From NCBI RefSeq assembly GCF_020966755.1, contig NZ_JAJKFT010000004.1, forward strand, positions 1,426,001 through 1,490,000: a DNA stretch of 64,000 bases, read 5' to 3'. The notes under the pieces are model-generated. The model did not search any database, was not told the DNA's origin, and worked only from the letters and a program-made list of their open reading frames with translations. Shown here one piece after another: positions 45,573 to 54,500 of this stretch (positions are counted from its first letter, which is position 1; the number at the start of each line of letters is the position of its first letter). The position numbers and the translations under genes are program-made. Origin of the DNA: Blastopirellula sediminis (GTDB taxonomy: Bacteria > Planctomycetota > Planctomycetia > Pirellulales > Pirellulaceae).

Positions 45573-46930
45573 GGCATTTCTTTCAATCTTCGTTTCATTG
45601 CGGCGTCAGTGATTGCCTTCATCTCTTCGAACTCGTCGCCAAAGAAATCTTTCGGCCAATTCTTAATGTTGCCGAAAATGTCTAGCTCCAATCTCGAAAG
45701 TCGGGAATGACCTTCGTCTGTGTCGCAGAAGTACAACGCCACATCTTGGCTTGACAGCGTCTCCTCGGCAATTCGTCTCTGAAGTCGTCGAAGAAGGTGC
45801 TCGCTGTGGCTTTCTAATATGATCTGTATGTTGCGGGTCTGTATCGCATTGATGAAAACATCCGCCAATCCCGTTTGAACCATGGGATGCAGATGAATTT
45901 CGGGCTGCTCCAGCACCACTACCGAACCTTCAGGAACGTAATAACACAGAACCAGGACGGGCAAGATTTGCGAGACGCCAAAGCCTACGTCCGTGATTGA
46001 GACCTCAGCGGATTTGGGGCCCTTTCGGACTTTTACCTCATAGAAATTGCTGTTCTTGGAAATCCGCTTCACTGAAAACGAGTGAATCAACCCTAATTCC
46101 TTGAGCCAATATGCAACTTGCTCTTCGAGAGTTTTCTTTTTTTTGTATCTTCCTGGATCGATATACGGTCCACGGGCTCGGGAGGATAGTAAGGCGTCGA
46201 CCGCACGCTCGCCACGCTGCCCCATGTCGTCTGGTTCCGCTCCGGACCAGGTATAGGCACGTTTGGGAAACTCCCGAAGTGGCCCAAGGTAATAAAGCCG
46301 CTTGAACAACTCCTCGAATTCGAGTTGTAGGTCCGCTAAAAAGCTCGCATTCTGGTAGTAGGAGAAGACTTGGTCTGGAAATCCGTAGAATTTGGTCGGA
46401 GCTGGTAGGTCCCAAGCTCGTCCTTGCATTCTCTTCAGCTTGAAATCGCCTTTGGATTTAAGGTTGTACTTTCCGTTGGCTACTCCCTTTTTTTCCATAG
46501 TGAATTCTTCCGAATCCAATGTGTACGTAACAGAATCAACTCTTGGCAGATTTTCCCTTGTGCTGCTCAGCTTGCAATTCAATGACATTTGATCGCCGGA
46601 GAAGAGCACGGCTTTCTTTTTCGACGGATTGATTACGTCAAGCGCCTTTGGCAAAGTCCAGGTAAGCTCGAATTCCATGCCCGAGGAAGGTTGGTGCTGA
46701 TATACGAGGTCGTTAAAGCTTCCCAACTGGACGAGGCTTTTCTCACCACCAACCTCTAGAACCAACGCTCGGTCTGTCGATTCCGTCGTTTGCCGAAGCA
46801 TAAGTAACAATTGCAAGATGCTCGATTTGCCGGAGCTATTTGTCCCGAACAACCCGGTAATTGACGAGAGTCTCATCCGGTTAATTCGTGACCATGACTT
46901 GAAGTTCGTGGCTGATAGTTCGGTGATCAT
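45569..46930 (-). CDS. AAA15/OLD-like ATPase with DUF3696
   Basis: The 453-residue ABC/SMC-like AAA protein has Walker A GTNSSGKSS (about 30-38), signature-region text, Walker B VVLEQPEIHLHP (about 345) and the DUF3696 tail (ESHSEHLLRRLQRRIAEE, then WPKDFFGDEF). It is translationally coupled to the PIN gene and lies between pglX and pglY, where type 2 BREX normally has no extra gene. Composition is AT-richer than the BREX genes, suggesting later acquisition. Confidence 0.85.
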   Translation of the reverse strand: MITELSATNFKSWSRINRMRLSSITGLFGTNSSGKSSILQLLLMLRQTTESTDRALVLEVGGEKSLVQLGSFNDLVYQHQPSSGMEFELTWTLPKALDVINPSKKKAVLFSGDQMSLNCKLSSTRENLPRVDSVTYTLDSEEFTMEKKGVANGKYNLKSKGDFKLKRMQGRAWDLPAPTKFYGFPDQVFSYYQNASFLADLQLEFEELFKRLYYLGPLREFPKRAYTWSGAEPDDMGQRGERAVDALLSSRARGPYIDPGRYKKKKTLEEQVAYWLKELGLIHSFSVKRISKNSNFYEVKVRKGPKSAEVSITDVGFGVSQILPVLVLCYYVPEGSVVVLEQPEIHLHPMVQTGLADVFINAIQTRNIQIILESHSEHLLRRLQRRIAEETLSSQDVALYFCDTDEGHSRLSRLELDIFGNIKNWPKDFFGDEFEEMKAITDAAMKRRLKEMP

Positions 46931-47050
46931 CGCTAGATGTCTTCCTTATTGGTTGGCCAATTAGCCCAATGGAGCAGTGCTTCCCTTTGAGACTTCCGCG
47001 TGAATGCAAATTGACATGTTTTGGCCGTAGTTCGTTCGACGAGCTTGTGA

Positions 47051-50000
47051 TTAACTATTCGCTTTCTTGGTGCCGCGTTTAGCTTTTTTCGCCGGAACCC
47101 ACGCGCGCACTTCCTCCACCGTCATCCCCAGCCCCTTGGCTTCTTCGGCCACAAACCCTTCAAACACTTCGTCCATCCGCTGGCCGTAGGTTTCGTCGAC
47201 TTCGTGGTGCCATTGTTTTAGCCAGGGGAGGAGTTCGACGATGCTGGCTAGTAGCGGGACTAGGCGGGGATCGTCTCGGCCGCCGTGGCGTTCTTGGACG
47301 TCGACGAAGTAGGCGCTGATCGCTTGCGCTTGTTGCAAATGGTTGTAGCCGGCCCAGGCCAGCATCAGGGTTCCATCGGGGCCGTCGCAGTGGGGGAAGC
47401 TGATCCAGCGTTCTTTGGGGACGTCCAGTTTGCCGCGGAGCGCCCAGTAGCGGGCTCCGCCGCTGGAGAGGAAGTCGCCGCTGGTGTACTTCGGCGGGAC
47501 CGGGATCGCCAGAATCGCGTCGAGGTTGCGGTCGTCCGCCCGGGCAGACTGCGGCGTCTCGGTCTGCCACTTGGCGATCTGCTGCCGCTGCTCGTCGGTC
47601 AGGTCGTAGTCAGCAAGCGAAACCTCCTCGCCGGCCCGCAGCTTGTCTTCCAGCCGCTGAAGCTGCCAGGTGTTCTCCCATTCGGCCCGCTTCCGCAATC
47701 CGGCCGGCTTGTAGCGCAGGACCGGCAGCAGCGGGACCTGCTCTCCCTGCACCAGCTCCACGACTAGTCGCTGAACGTCGAAGGCAGGATCGTCGCGGTA
47801 GACCTGGCCGACTTCCATGAACTCGCTGTCATGCCGTGCCGCATCAGCGAGCCTGGCGATCGAAATCAACTCGACGTCGAACTTGGCGGTCGGCTTCCCT
47901 TCGTCGTTCATTCGCCCGTCGAGGTCGAAGTAGCTTTCTAGGCGATTGACGAGCCACATCTGACAAGCGTCCGCCAGTTCATTTTCTGAACGCTGATGGT
48001 TAAACAGGCCCTGGCGACCAATCCAGCGGCGCTTGTACATCGAACTTTCGATAAGGCGCAATTCTTTACTGTTGCGAATTGCTTCGATTCGGCGACTCCA
48101 AAGGTCCTGGATCGCTTGAGACCAAGCGTTAGGAATAGAGTCGGGTACAGCGAATCCGTCCTCGTTATTGTTTACGACCATGCAAAACGGTCTGTCGCCA
48201 GGAGTCATTTCCTCCAATGTGAATGAGACCTCCGTCCCAACCAACGAATCATCGACTAAGTCAAACATGCGATAGGTCGCAAAGTCCAGCTGTTCTTGTA
48301 AAAAGACCTGTTCGGACCGAATTCGACGACGTTTTGCGGTTGCATCCTTCCAACGCGACCGGATTGAGTCCGCGTCGGTGATAACACCGCTTAGTATTTC
48401 GTCCGGTGAGAATGATGCAAACTGCTGAGTGAGATCGTCAATTCTTTGGCTTAGGTGAAGAACTCGTTTCCGCAGTTCTCCATCGACCCAAGTGGATGGG
48501 ATCGGCATTTTTCCAAGGGCTGTCCCATTGAACGCATACGGCACTTTGGCTTTCGATTCGATCCGAATACCGTCGCCCCCCATCATTTGCTTTTGATGGC
48601 ATACCTGTTTCATCCAAAAGCAGGCAGTAGAGCTGTTTAAAAGTCCCAGTAGAGTAAGATGATCTTCCGCGGTGGTACCTTCCGGCAATTTGATAACAGG
48701 GGCAGTACGGTTAAACACCTTTCCGCCGCGATCCAGAACGAAGTGATTGTGAGTGGCGACTTCACCGTAAGTGATCGACAATGGAGTCCGGAACCGATGA
48801 GGAAGCCATTGTCCATACTCAAACCACTTCATTCCTGCTTGCACTTTGGTTTTCCCTCCAAACATTAGCGTATTCGCGAGCGTAGTTCGGCTTTGCCATA
48901 AAAATCGAAGAGACAAATGAGCGAGCGAATCCGAGATGGGCTTCCCATCGTCTTTGTAAGGAAAAACCAAGTGATCCCCGCTCTCTGTATGCCAATCTCG
49001 AACTTCATCCCCCGAAACGTATCGTCGATGCTCGTTCGTACTTAACATGCTGCGACGCATCGTATTAGGCGGGTTTACATAAATATCATCGCCTTGCGTT
49101 GATGCCGTTCTGCCTATCGATTCGACATGTTTTTGTAGAAAAGAGCGTGCGGAGTCTTCGAGTCGTAATCGTAGTTCAGCAGCTCCCCCACCACCGATCG
49201 ACCACGGGTGCGAATGAAACAGTTCTCTTTCGGAATCTCGGACGCTAATGAAATCGCTTTCGGTGTCGGCCTGGTCGAGTTGTTTCAATATTGCAGTCCA
49301 TACCATTCCCTTGGCCGGATCGTCTGGTGTGCTCGGTTCGCCCCGAATTCCCATCGCCGTTCGGATGGTAGTAGATTTCGGAATTCGGTTTCGTCCAAGC
49401 AGGATTACAGTTGGAGTGCCGTGGCCCGGAACGAACGCCCCACTTGTGTCGATTACGTGCGTCAGGTCGATTTTTGGGAAAAACGATTCGATCAGCTTTT
49501 TGCCAAACTCTCGTTTCATAAAGCTATTTGCAGTAATTTGGCCGATATACCCGGAGGTTGGATCTTCGTTGCTTGCCAAACGAAACAGCAGCTCCATGAA
49601 TGGCACGGCCAACGAGTACTGCATATGGCAGGTTTCTGGGTAGAGCTGGCGATACGCTTGGCCGGCTGCGCGGTCCTTGGGGGTAATATACGGTGGATTG
49701 GCAACCACACAGTGATAGGTGCCACTGCGAAGAATCTGTCGCAACTCCGCCGCGTCTTCCGTAGCGAAATAGTGAGCCTCGTCGGTCCAGTCCCCAAGCG
49801 TCTTCTGCTTAGCGCGACCGTGAAACAACGAATCCCCTATCGCAAGCCGGAACTCATAGCCGGGGGAGTTGCCTAGTCGCTTTATTCCCTCTGCTTGCAT
49901 TGCCGCGAGAAGCAAGCGAAACCGGGCGATCGCAATTGCGAACGGATTAACGTCGACGCCATGCACGCTGAGTAAGGCGCGTCCGACTAGCTCCCTTACT

Positions 50001-50809
50001 TTGGTACCCGGCTCCTGCTTCTGCCACCGAGCCAAAATCCGCTTGAACGCTCCCAACAGAAAATGCCCGCTGCCGCAGGCCGGGTCGATCATTTTGAACC
50101 CTTCCGGCTTGGCGTCGAGCCCGAACTCGTCCAGGGCTGGTTCCAGCGTCCGATCGAGAATAAACTCTTCGACGAAGTCAGGCGTTTGCAGCAGGGCATA
50201 CTTCTTCCGCGCCGCTTCGCTCAGGTCTTGGTACAAGTCGCCCAGGAAGCGGGTGTTCCAGTCGGGATCGGTGAAGTCGTGGATCAGCTCGCCGCTGTTG
50301 GCGTCGATCTTTTGAAAGAACTTCAGCAGTTCGCCGGCCGCATCCGGTCCCAGCCAATTGGGAAGCTGCCGCAGCGGATTGTGCTGGCCAAAGACGTCCC
50401 GTGTGCCTGGCAGGTCGGCCAACTGATCGAACACGGCGACCAGGTATTCCCGGTCGGTCAGCTTGGCCCGCTCGGGATCTTGAAAGAAGAGGATATGCTC
50501 ATCCCGGGCCTGCTGGAGCCGTTTGCCCGGCCCGGCAATCTTGGGCGGATCGATCAGCGCGTTGTCTTCCAGAAAGCGAACGAAGACGCAAGACAACACC
50601 CAAGCCGCCGCCGTCTGCGTAATCGCATCGGACCGCCAGGTCTCATAGTTCAAAGCGGTCCGCTCCGCCTTCTTCGCCCGAGCATACTCCTCGCGCAGCG
50701 TCTTCCCGACTTCGGGAACGTCCGAAGATTTACTCCGCTCCAGCAAGTCAGCTTCGAGCTTTTTGAGGAGCGATTGGAGATCAGAAAGTAGGGCTTGGCG
50801 GTTGATCAT
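47051..50809 (-). CDS. pglX: BREX-2 adenine-specific methyltransferase PglX
   Basis: The 1252-residue class I methyltransferase has DPACGSGHFLL (SAM motif I, about 241) and NPPY (motif IV, about 370), with a helical N-terminal region and a large C-terminal specificity part. PglX methylates host DNA at a BREX site. By eye the segment about 48.0-49.9 kb is AT-richer than both ends and may be a swapped specificity region. The start is ATG at 50809, directly next to the repeats of the inserted cassette. Confidence 0.92.
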   Translation of the reverse strand: MINRQALLSDLQSLLKKLEADLLERSKSSDVPEVGKTLREEYARAKKAERTALNYETWRSDAITQTAAAWVLSCVFVRFLEDNALIDPPKIAGPGKRLQQARDEHILFFQDPERAKLTDREYLVAVFDQLADLPGTRDVFGQHNPLRQLPNWLGPDAAGELLKFFQKIDANSGELIHDFTDPDWNTRFLGDLYQDLSEAARKKYALLQTPDFVEEFILDRTLEPALDEFGLDAKPEGFKMIDPACGSGHFLLGAFKRILARWQKQEPGTKVRELVGRALLSVHGVDVNPFAIAIARFRLLLAAMQAEGIKRLGNSPGYEFRLAIGDSLFHGRAKQKTLGDWTDEAHYFATEDAAELRQILRSGTYHCVVANPPYITPKDRAAGQAYRQLYPETCHMQYSLAVPFMELLFRLASNEDPTSGYIGQITANSFMKREFGKKLIESFFPKIDLTHVIDTSGAFVPGHGTPTVILLGRNRIPKSTTIRTAMGIRGEPSTPDDPAKGMVWTAILKQLDQADTESDFISVRDSERELFHSHPWSIGGGGAAELRLRLEDSARSFLQKHVESIGRTASTQGDDIYVNPPNTMRRSMLSTNEHRRYVSGDEVRDWHTESGDHLVFPYKDDGKPISDSLAHLSLRFLWQSRTTLANTLMFGGKTKVQAGMKWFEYGQWLPHRFRTPLSITYGEVATHNHFVLDRGGKVFNRTAPVIKLPEGTTAEDHLTLLGLLNSSTACFWMKQVCHQKQMMGGDGIRIESKAKVPYAFNGTALGKMPIPSTWVDGELRKRVLHLSQRIDDLTQQFASFSPDEILSGVITDADSIRSRWKDATAKRRRIRSEQVFLQEQLDFATYRMFDLVDDSLVGTEVSFTLEEMTPGDRPFCMVVNNNEDGFAVPDSIPNAWSQAIQDLWSRRIEAIRNSKELRLIESSMYKRRWIGRQGLFNHQRSENELADACQMWLVNRLESYFDLDGRMNDEGKPTAKFDVELISIARLADAARHDSEFMEVGQVYRDDPAFDVQRLVVELVQGEQVPLLPVLRYKPAGLRKRAEWENTWQLQRLEDKLRAGEEVSLADYDLTDEQRQQIAKWQTETPQSARADDRNLDAILAIPVPPKYTSGDFLSSGGARYWALRGKLDVPKERWISFPHCDGPDGTLMLAWAGYNHLQQAQAISAYFVDVQERHGGRDDPRLVPLLASIVELLPWLKQWHHEVDETYGQRMDEVFEGFVAEEAKGLGMTVEEVRAWVPAKKAKRGTKKANS

Positions 50810-50811
50810 TT

Positions 50812-50968
50812 TGGAGCGGTCAGCGGTTAGCGGTCAGGTATCAGCTTTCAGCGGTCAGGGGATAAGGTTTCAGCGATCAGCAGTCAGCTGTCAGCCAGAG
50901 GGGAGAGGACTTAAGGTGGGTCCTGATCCCAATCCTGAAAGCTGACTGCTGATCGCTGAAAGCTAATC
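50812..50968. repeat. Left repeat cluster of the four-helix-bundle cassette
   Basis: The 150-base cluster is built of TCAGC/GCTGA words. A perfect 21-base inverted repeat pairs 50868-50888 with 50941-50961 (TTTCAGCGATCAGC.. and its complement). TCAGCGGTCAGGG at 50848-50860 is matched in reverse orientation on the other side of the gene. Spacing is irregular, so it is not a CRISPR. Confidence 0.8.
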
Positions 50969-50972
50969 GCGA

Positions 50973-51338
50973 TTAGCGATTGTCCTTGGTTCGGAGCTTC
51001 TGGATAAATGCGGAGAGCATTTTCTTCACTTCGCAAGTTTGTTGGTTTAGTTGTTCATAATTGGGTTGTTCGAGCATGTTGAGATCGCGAGCGAGCAGTA
51101 GGTGGTATTCGAGTTCACTGGCGGAACCGGTTGCGATTTCGAGGAATCGACGTAGTTCGTTGTCGCCGTTTCGCCCGCATCCTTCGGCGATATTGGCGGG
51201 AATCGATGAACTCGATCGACGCATCTGGCTTTTCAATCCAAATCTCTCTTCGCGCGGAAAGTTGGAAGTCGCAGAGTAAATCGCCAGCGTAAGCTGGTGA
51301 CTCTTCTCCCAGACTTGAAGATCGCGGAATGCTTTCAA
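50973..51338 (-). CDS. Four-helix-bundle protein (23S rRNA intervening-sequence family)
   Basis: The 121-residue protein has the family pattern: FRDLQVWEKSHQLTLAIY, FPREERFGLKSQMRRSSSSIPANIAEGCGR, FLEIATGSASELEYHLLLARDL. It is all helical. Such genes are frequently mobile and found between repeats in planctomycetes and cyanobacteria; no catalytic activity is known. Here it sits inside the BREX operon between pglW and pglX, flanked by inverted repeats. Confidence 0.92.
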   Translation of the reverse strand: MKAFRDLQVWEKSHQLTLAIYSATSNFPREERFGLKSQMRRSSSSIPANIAEGCGRNGDNELRRFLEIATGSASELEYHLLLARDLNMLEQPNYEQLNQQTCEVKKMLSAFIQKLRTKDNR

Positions 51339-51354
51339 TGTCGGTGTTCCTCTT

Positions 51355-51520
51355 TGACTTTTAGCTGTCAGCTTTCAGCACTCAGCTTCTCTTGTTTTGC
51401 TCCTAAACGTTCATGTTCGCCAGCATTGCGTCTCTTCATTCTTCCCTGACAGCCGATTGCTGACCACTGACAGCTCTCCACTATCCCCCTGACCGCTGAT
51501 CGCTAAAAGCTGACAGCTCT
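51355..51520. repeat. Right repeat cluster of the four-helix-bundle cassette
   Basis: Again TCAGC/GCTGA-rich words, including CCCTGACCGCTGA at 51487-51499, the inverse of 50848-50860. The cluster runs across the stop codon of pglW (51481), so the last residues of PglW (ELSAFSDQRSGG) are encoded by repeat sequence. Confidence 0.8.
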
Positions 51521-54500
51521 CCCTTAGCCCGGTGCAAATTCTGAATCCAGCTCTCGGGCACGCGCGCTCGCTGTCCCGGTCCAATTAACGGTACCGGCTT
51601 GCCATCGATCATCGCCTGGCTATCGCCGGGCAGGAGGAGCCACAATCCGGGAATCCCACCGGGACGCCCGACCTTCTGCGAGAGACGGCTGAGTAGGTCC
51701 ATCTGCCCGTACCGTGCGAGCATGCCGGGATACGCGAGAAGCATCGTTTTCTCCGCCGCCAGCAAATCTTTCTCGACGCTAGGCATCGTTCTGCTGACCA
51801 GCATCATCAGCTTGTCCCAGTCTCCTTGGTTGGGCTGGGTGTCGGTGTTCAAGACCAGATCCCACTGGACCTTGGCCTTCTCGGCGGTCGCCTGAAGCGA
51901 ATCGAGGAAGAGCCCCTCGAAGTCGACGGGCTGCAAGGGGAAGCGGCGGCAAAGTTCTTCACGGGCACGCTCGTAGTATTTTGGGTTCACCAACAAGGCG
52001 AGGAACGCCCCTTCTTGAGCGGATCGCTGCAACCGTTCTTCAAACTGCCGCGCGTCGGCGACCTCGGGCGTAACGTCGCCGGCCGCCAGATGGCTGGAGT
52101 TGGTGGGGCGGCGAATGGCGGTTTCGGTGCCGCTGGTGACGGCGCTGAATTCTCGCACGGTGCTGATGTAGCTGCCGACGCCATTTTTGCTGGTCGGGTC
52201 CCAGCGGAATTCAAAGCCGCCTTGTCGAAGCAGTTCGTCGAGCGCTTCGCCTTGCGGGAGGGGAGCCGCTTCGGGATAGCGGCCGCTGACTCGGTCTTGA
52301 ATTTGTTCGACAGTGAGTTGCTTTTGACCCAGGAGCGCCCCTTGCGAAAGCTTGAGGGCACGAGCCGCGTCCATGCCGCGGGGGTAGAGTTCTTGCCGGC
52401 TGGAGAGCGCCGCCTGTTTGGAGGCTTCGGCGGCTAAGCGGACCAGCCGAGCGTCGGTCAGGGGAATCGTGGACGCCGCGGAGATTTGTCGCAGGCGTTC
52501 GACCACCCGGGCTGGAGCAAGGAGCGGGTCTTCGGTCGCGATCTTGTCGGCGACTTCTCCCAGGCGGATCGCGTAACTGGCAAGTTCGGCGTTGAGCGAA
52601 ATCAGGACGGAGTCTTCATCGCGGCGAACGAGATAGCGAGGCTCGGCCATCGAGCGTTCGACTTCGGTGGCGGCGCGAACGACTGCCTGGGCGAGCTGCG
52701 TGCGGAGCGGTTCGTCGTGCGTTGACCCGCGGGCGACGAGAATCGCGTCTCCCAACTCGCGAGCCGACATGACGCCGCCGTGGACGCGAAGGGTATCAGC
52801 GAGATCGGCGCGAAGGCGGCTTAGCGGGCCGTACTTGGCCCAACGCTCCCGGAGCTTACCGACAAATTGCCCAACCCGGGCACGCGTGATCCCAAGTTTC
52901 TCGGCAACATTCGTTTGGCTAATCCAGGCGTCCCCGTTCTCCGACTCAAAGCCGAGCAGTAGCTGAACCGTTTGCTGGAAGTTGTCGCCATCCGCACTGC
53001 CTGTTTTGCGGAGGCGATCGGCGAGAAGGTCAACGCTCAGACTGCCGGCGTCAATCGTTTCGTCTTCGTCGGTGCTGCTGTCGGGAACGAGTTGTTGCCC
53101 TCCATCGGGCTGCCCAAGCCGCTGGCGGAGAATCTTGACGGCGGCGGCGATCTCGCGACGAGTTTTGTTGCCGACGCCACGCAAGCGGAGCAGCCGTCGC
53201 ATGGGAACGGTCAGCAGGTCTTCGACGGTGAGGATGTTGGCGCGATCGAGTGCGTTAGTGGCGCGAGTTCCGAGGCCGAGTTCTGTGATATGGGTATCAA
53301 AGGTAACGTCGGACAGGAGTTCTTGCAGCGTCGCTTCGTCGGCATGACCGGAGAGTGGGCCGCTCTCGTCGAGTCCTTCAAAGCATTGTCGCCAGGATCG
53401 CAGCATGTCCTCGGCGTTATCGAAGCGGGCTTTTGTGTCGCGACGAAACGCTTTGCGGAAAAATGCCTGGAGCGAATCGCGAAGGCCCATCTCGAACAGC
53501 TCGGCGTCGATGGTGATTTCGACATCCGAGGCGAGATGGGATGGATCGGTGGTGCCGTCGCCCCAGACTGGAAGCGTTCCGGTCGCCATCTCGTAGAGGG
53601 TAATTGCGGCGGCGTAACGCTCGGCGTGTAAGTCCCAGCGGGGCGGTTTGCGGAGCGGAAGGAGCGGATCAAGGTACCCGGTCGTGCCGGCGCGGATGTT
53701 TTCGGCCGGCGTTCGCGAAAGGGAGAAGTCGAACAGGACCAGGTGGAGCTTGTTGGCGCGGCCAACCATGCCGACCGTGATGTTGTCTGGCTTGATATCG
53801 CGGTGGGGTATGCCTTGCTCTTCGAGGTAGTTCACAACGCCGAGCAGGTCTTCACCAAACCGATGGAGCAGATCGATATGGAGTCGGCCTTCTTTCCGCA
53901 TCCGCTGACCGAGAGTCTCGATCAGGCGTTTTTCCTTTTCGGCATAGACGGGACGCATCAGGAAACCGAAGTACTGACCGACTTCCAGCAGCTCGACGAC
54001 GTCAACGATGCACGCGTGCCGCATTTCCTGTTTGCGGAGGACGTCGGCTTCGTCCTTCAGCCGGGCATTGTGATCGGGATCGTTGGCGACCTTGAGGATA
54101 AAGTCTTGACCTTCCCTTTCAACCAGCAGGCCCACGGAGGAGGCCCCTTGGCCAAGCCGGCGAACAACCTTGTATCCGCCTGGCAAGAGATCGCCGATCT
54201 GAGCACGCGACGGATCTTCGACGTAGTCGTGATCATCTGACGTGAGAGCATTCTCGAATAAGTCGAGATGCTCAAGGAATTCGCCAATCGTCCCCATCCG
54301 ATCGGGAACAACTGGGTGAGTGGCCAGACGAATCATCTCTTGGAGCCACTCGTCGGCCCCGTTGAGAACGGAACTGATCTGAAGGCCTTTGGTTTCGCGT
54401 AGCTTCTCGCTGAGTTCGACGGCGTTGGCGGCAGGAACGACGCCGGAGAAAATGTGATACGCGATCGCGCCGAGCGAGAATACGTCAAGCTGTTCGCCGG

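Noticed and set aside
45081-46930. PARIS or Septu system
   Set aside because: The ATPase has a DUF3696 tail, and the partner is PIN-like rather than DUF4435 or HNH.
50812-51520. CRISPR array
   Set aside because: Repeat words are short, partly inverted, irregularly spaced and have no spacers of even length.
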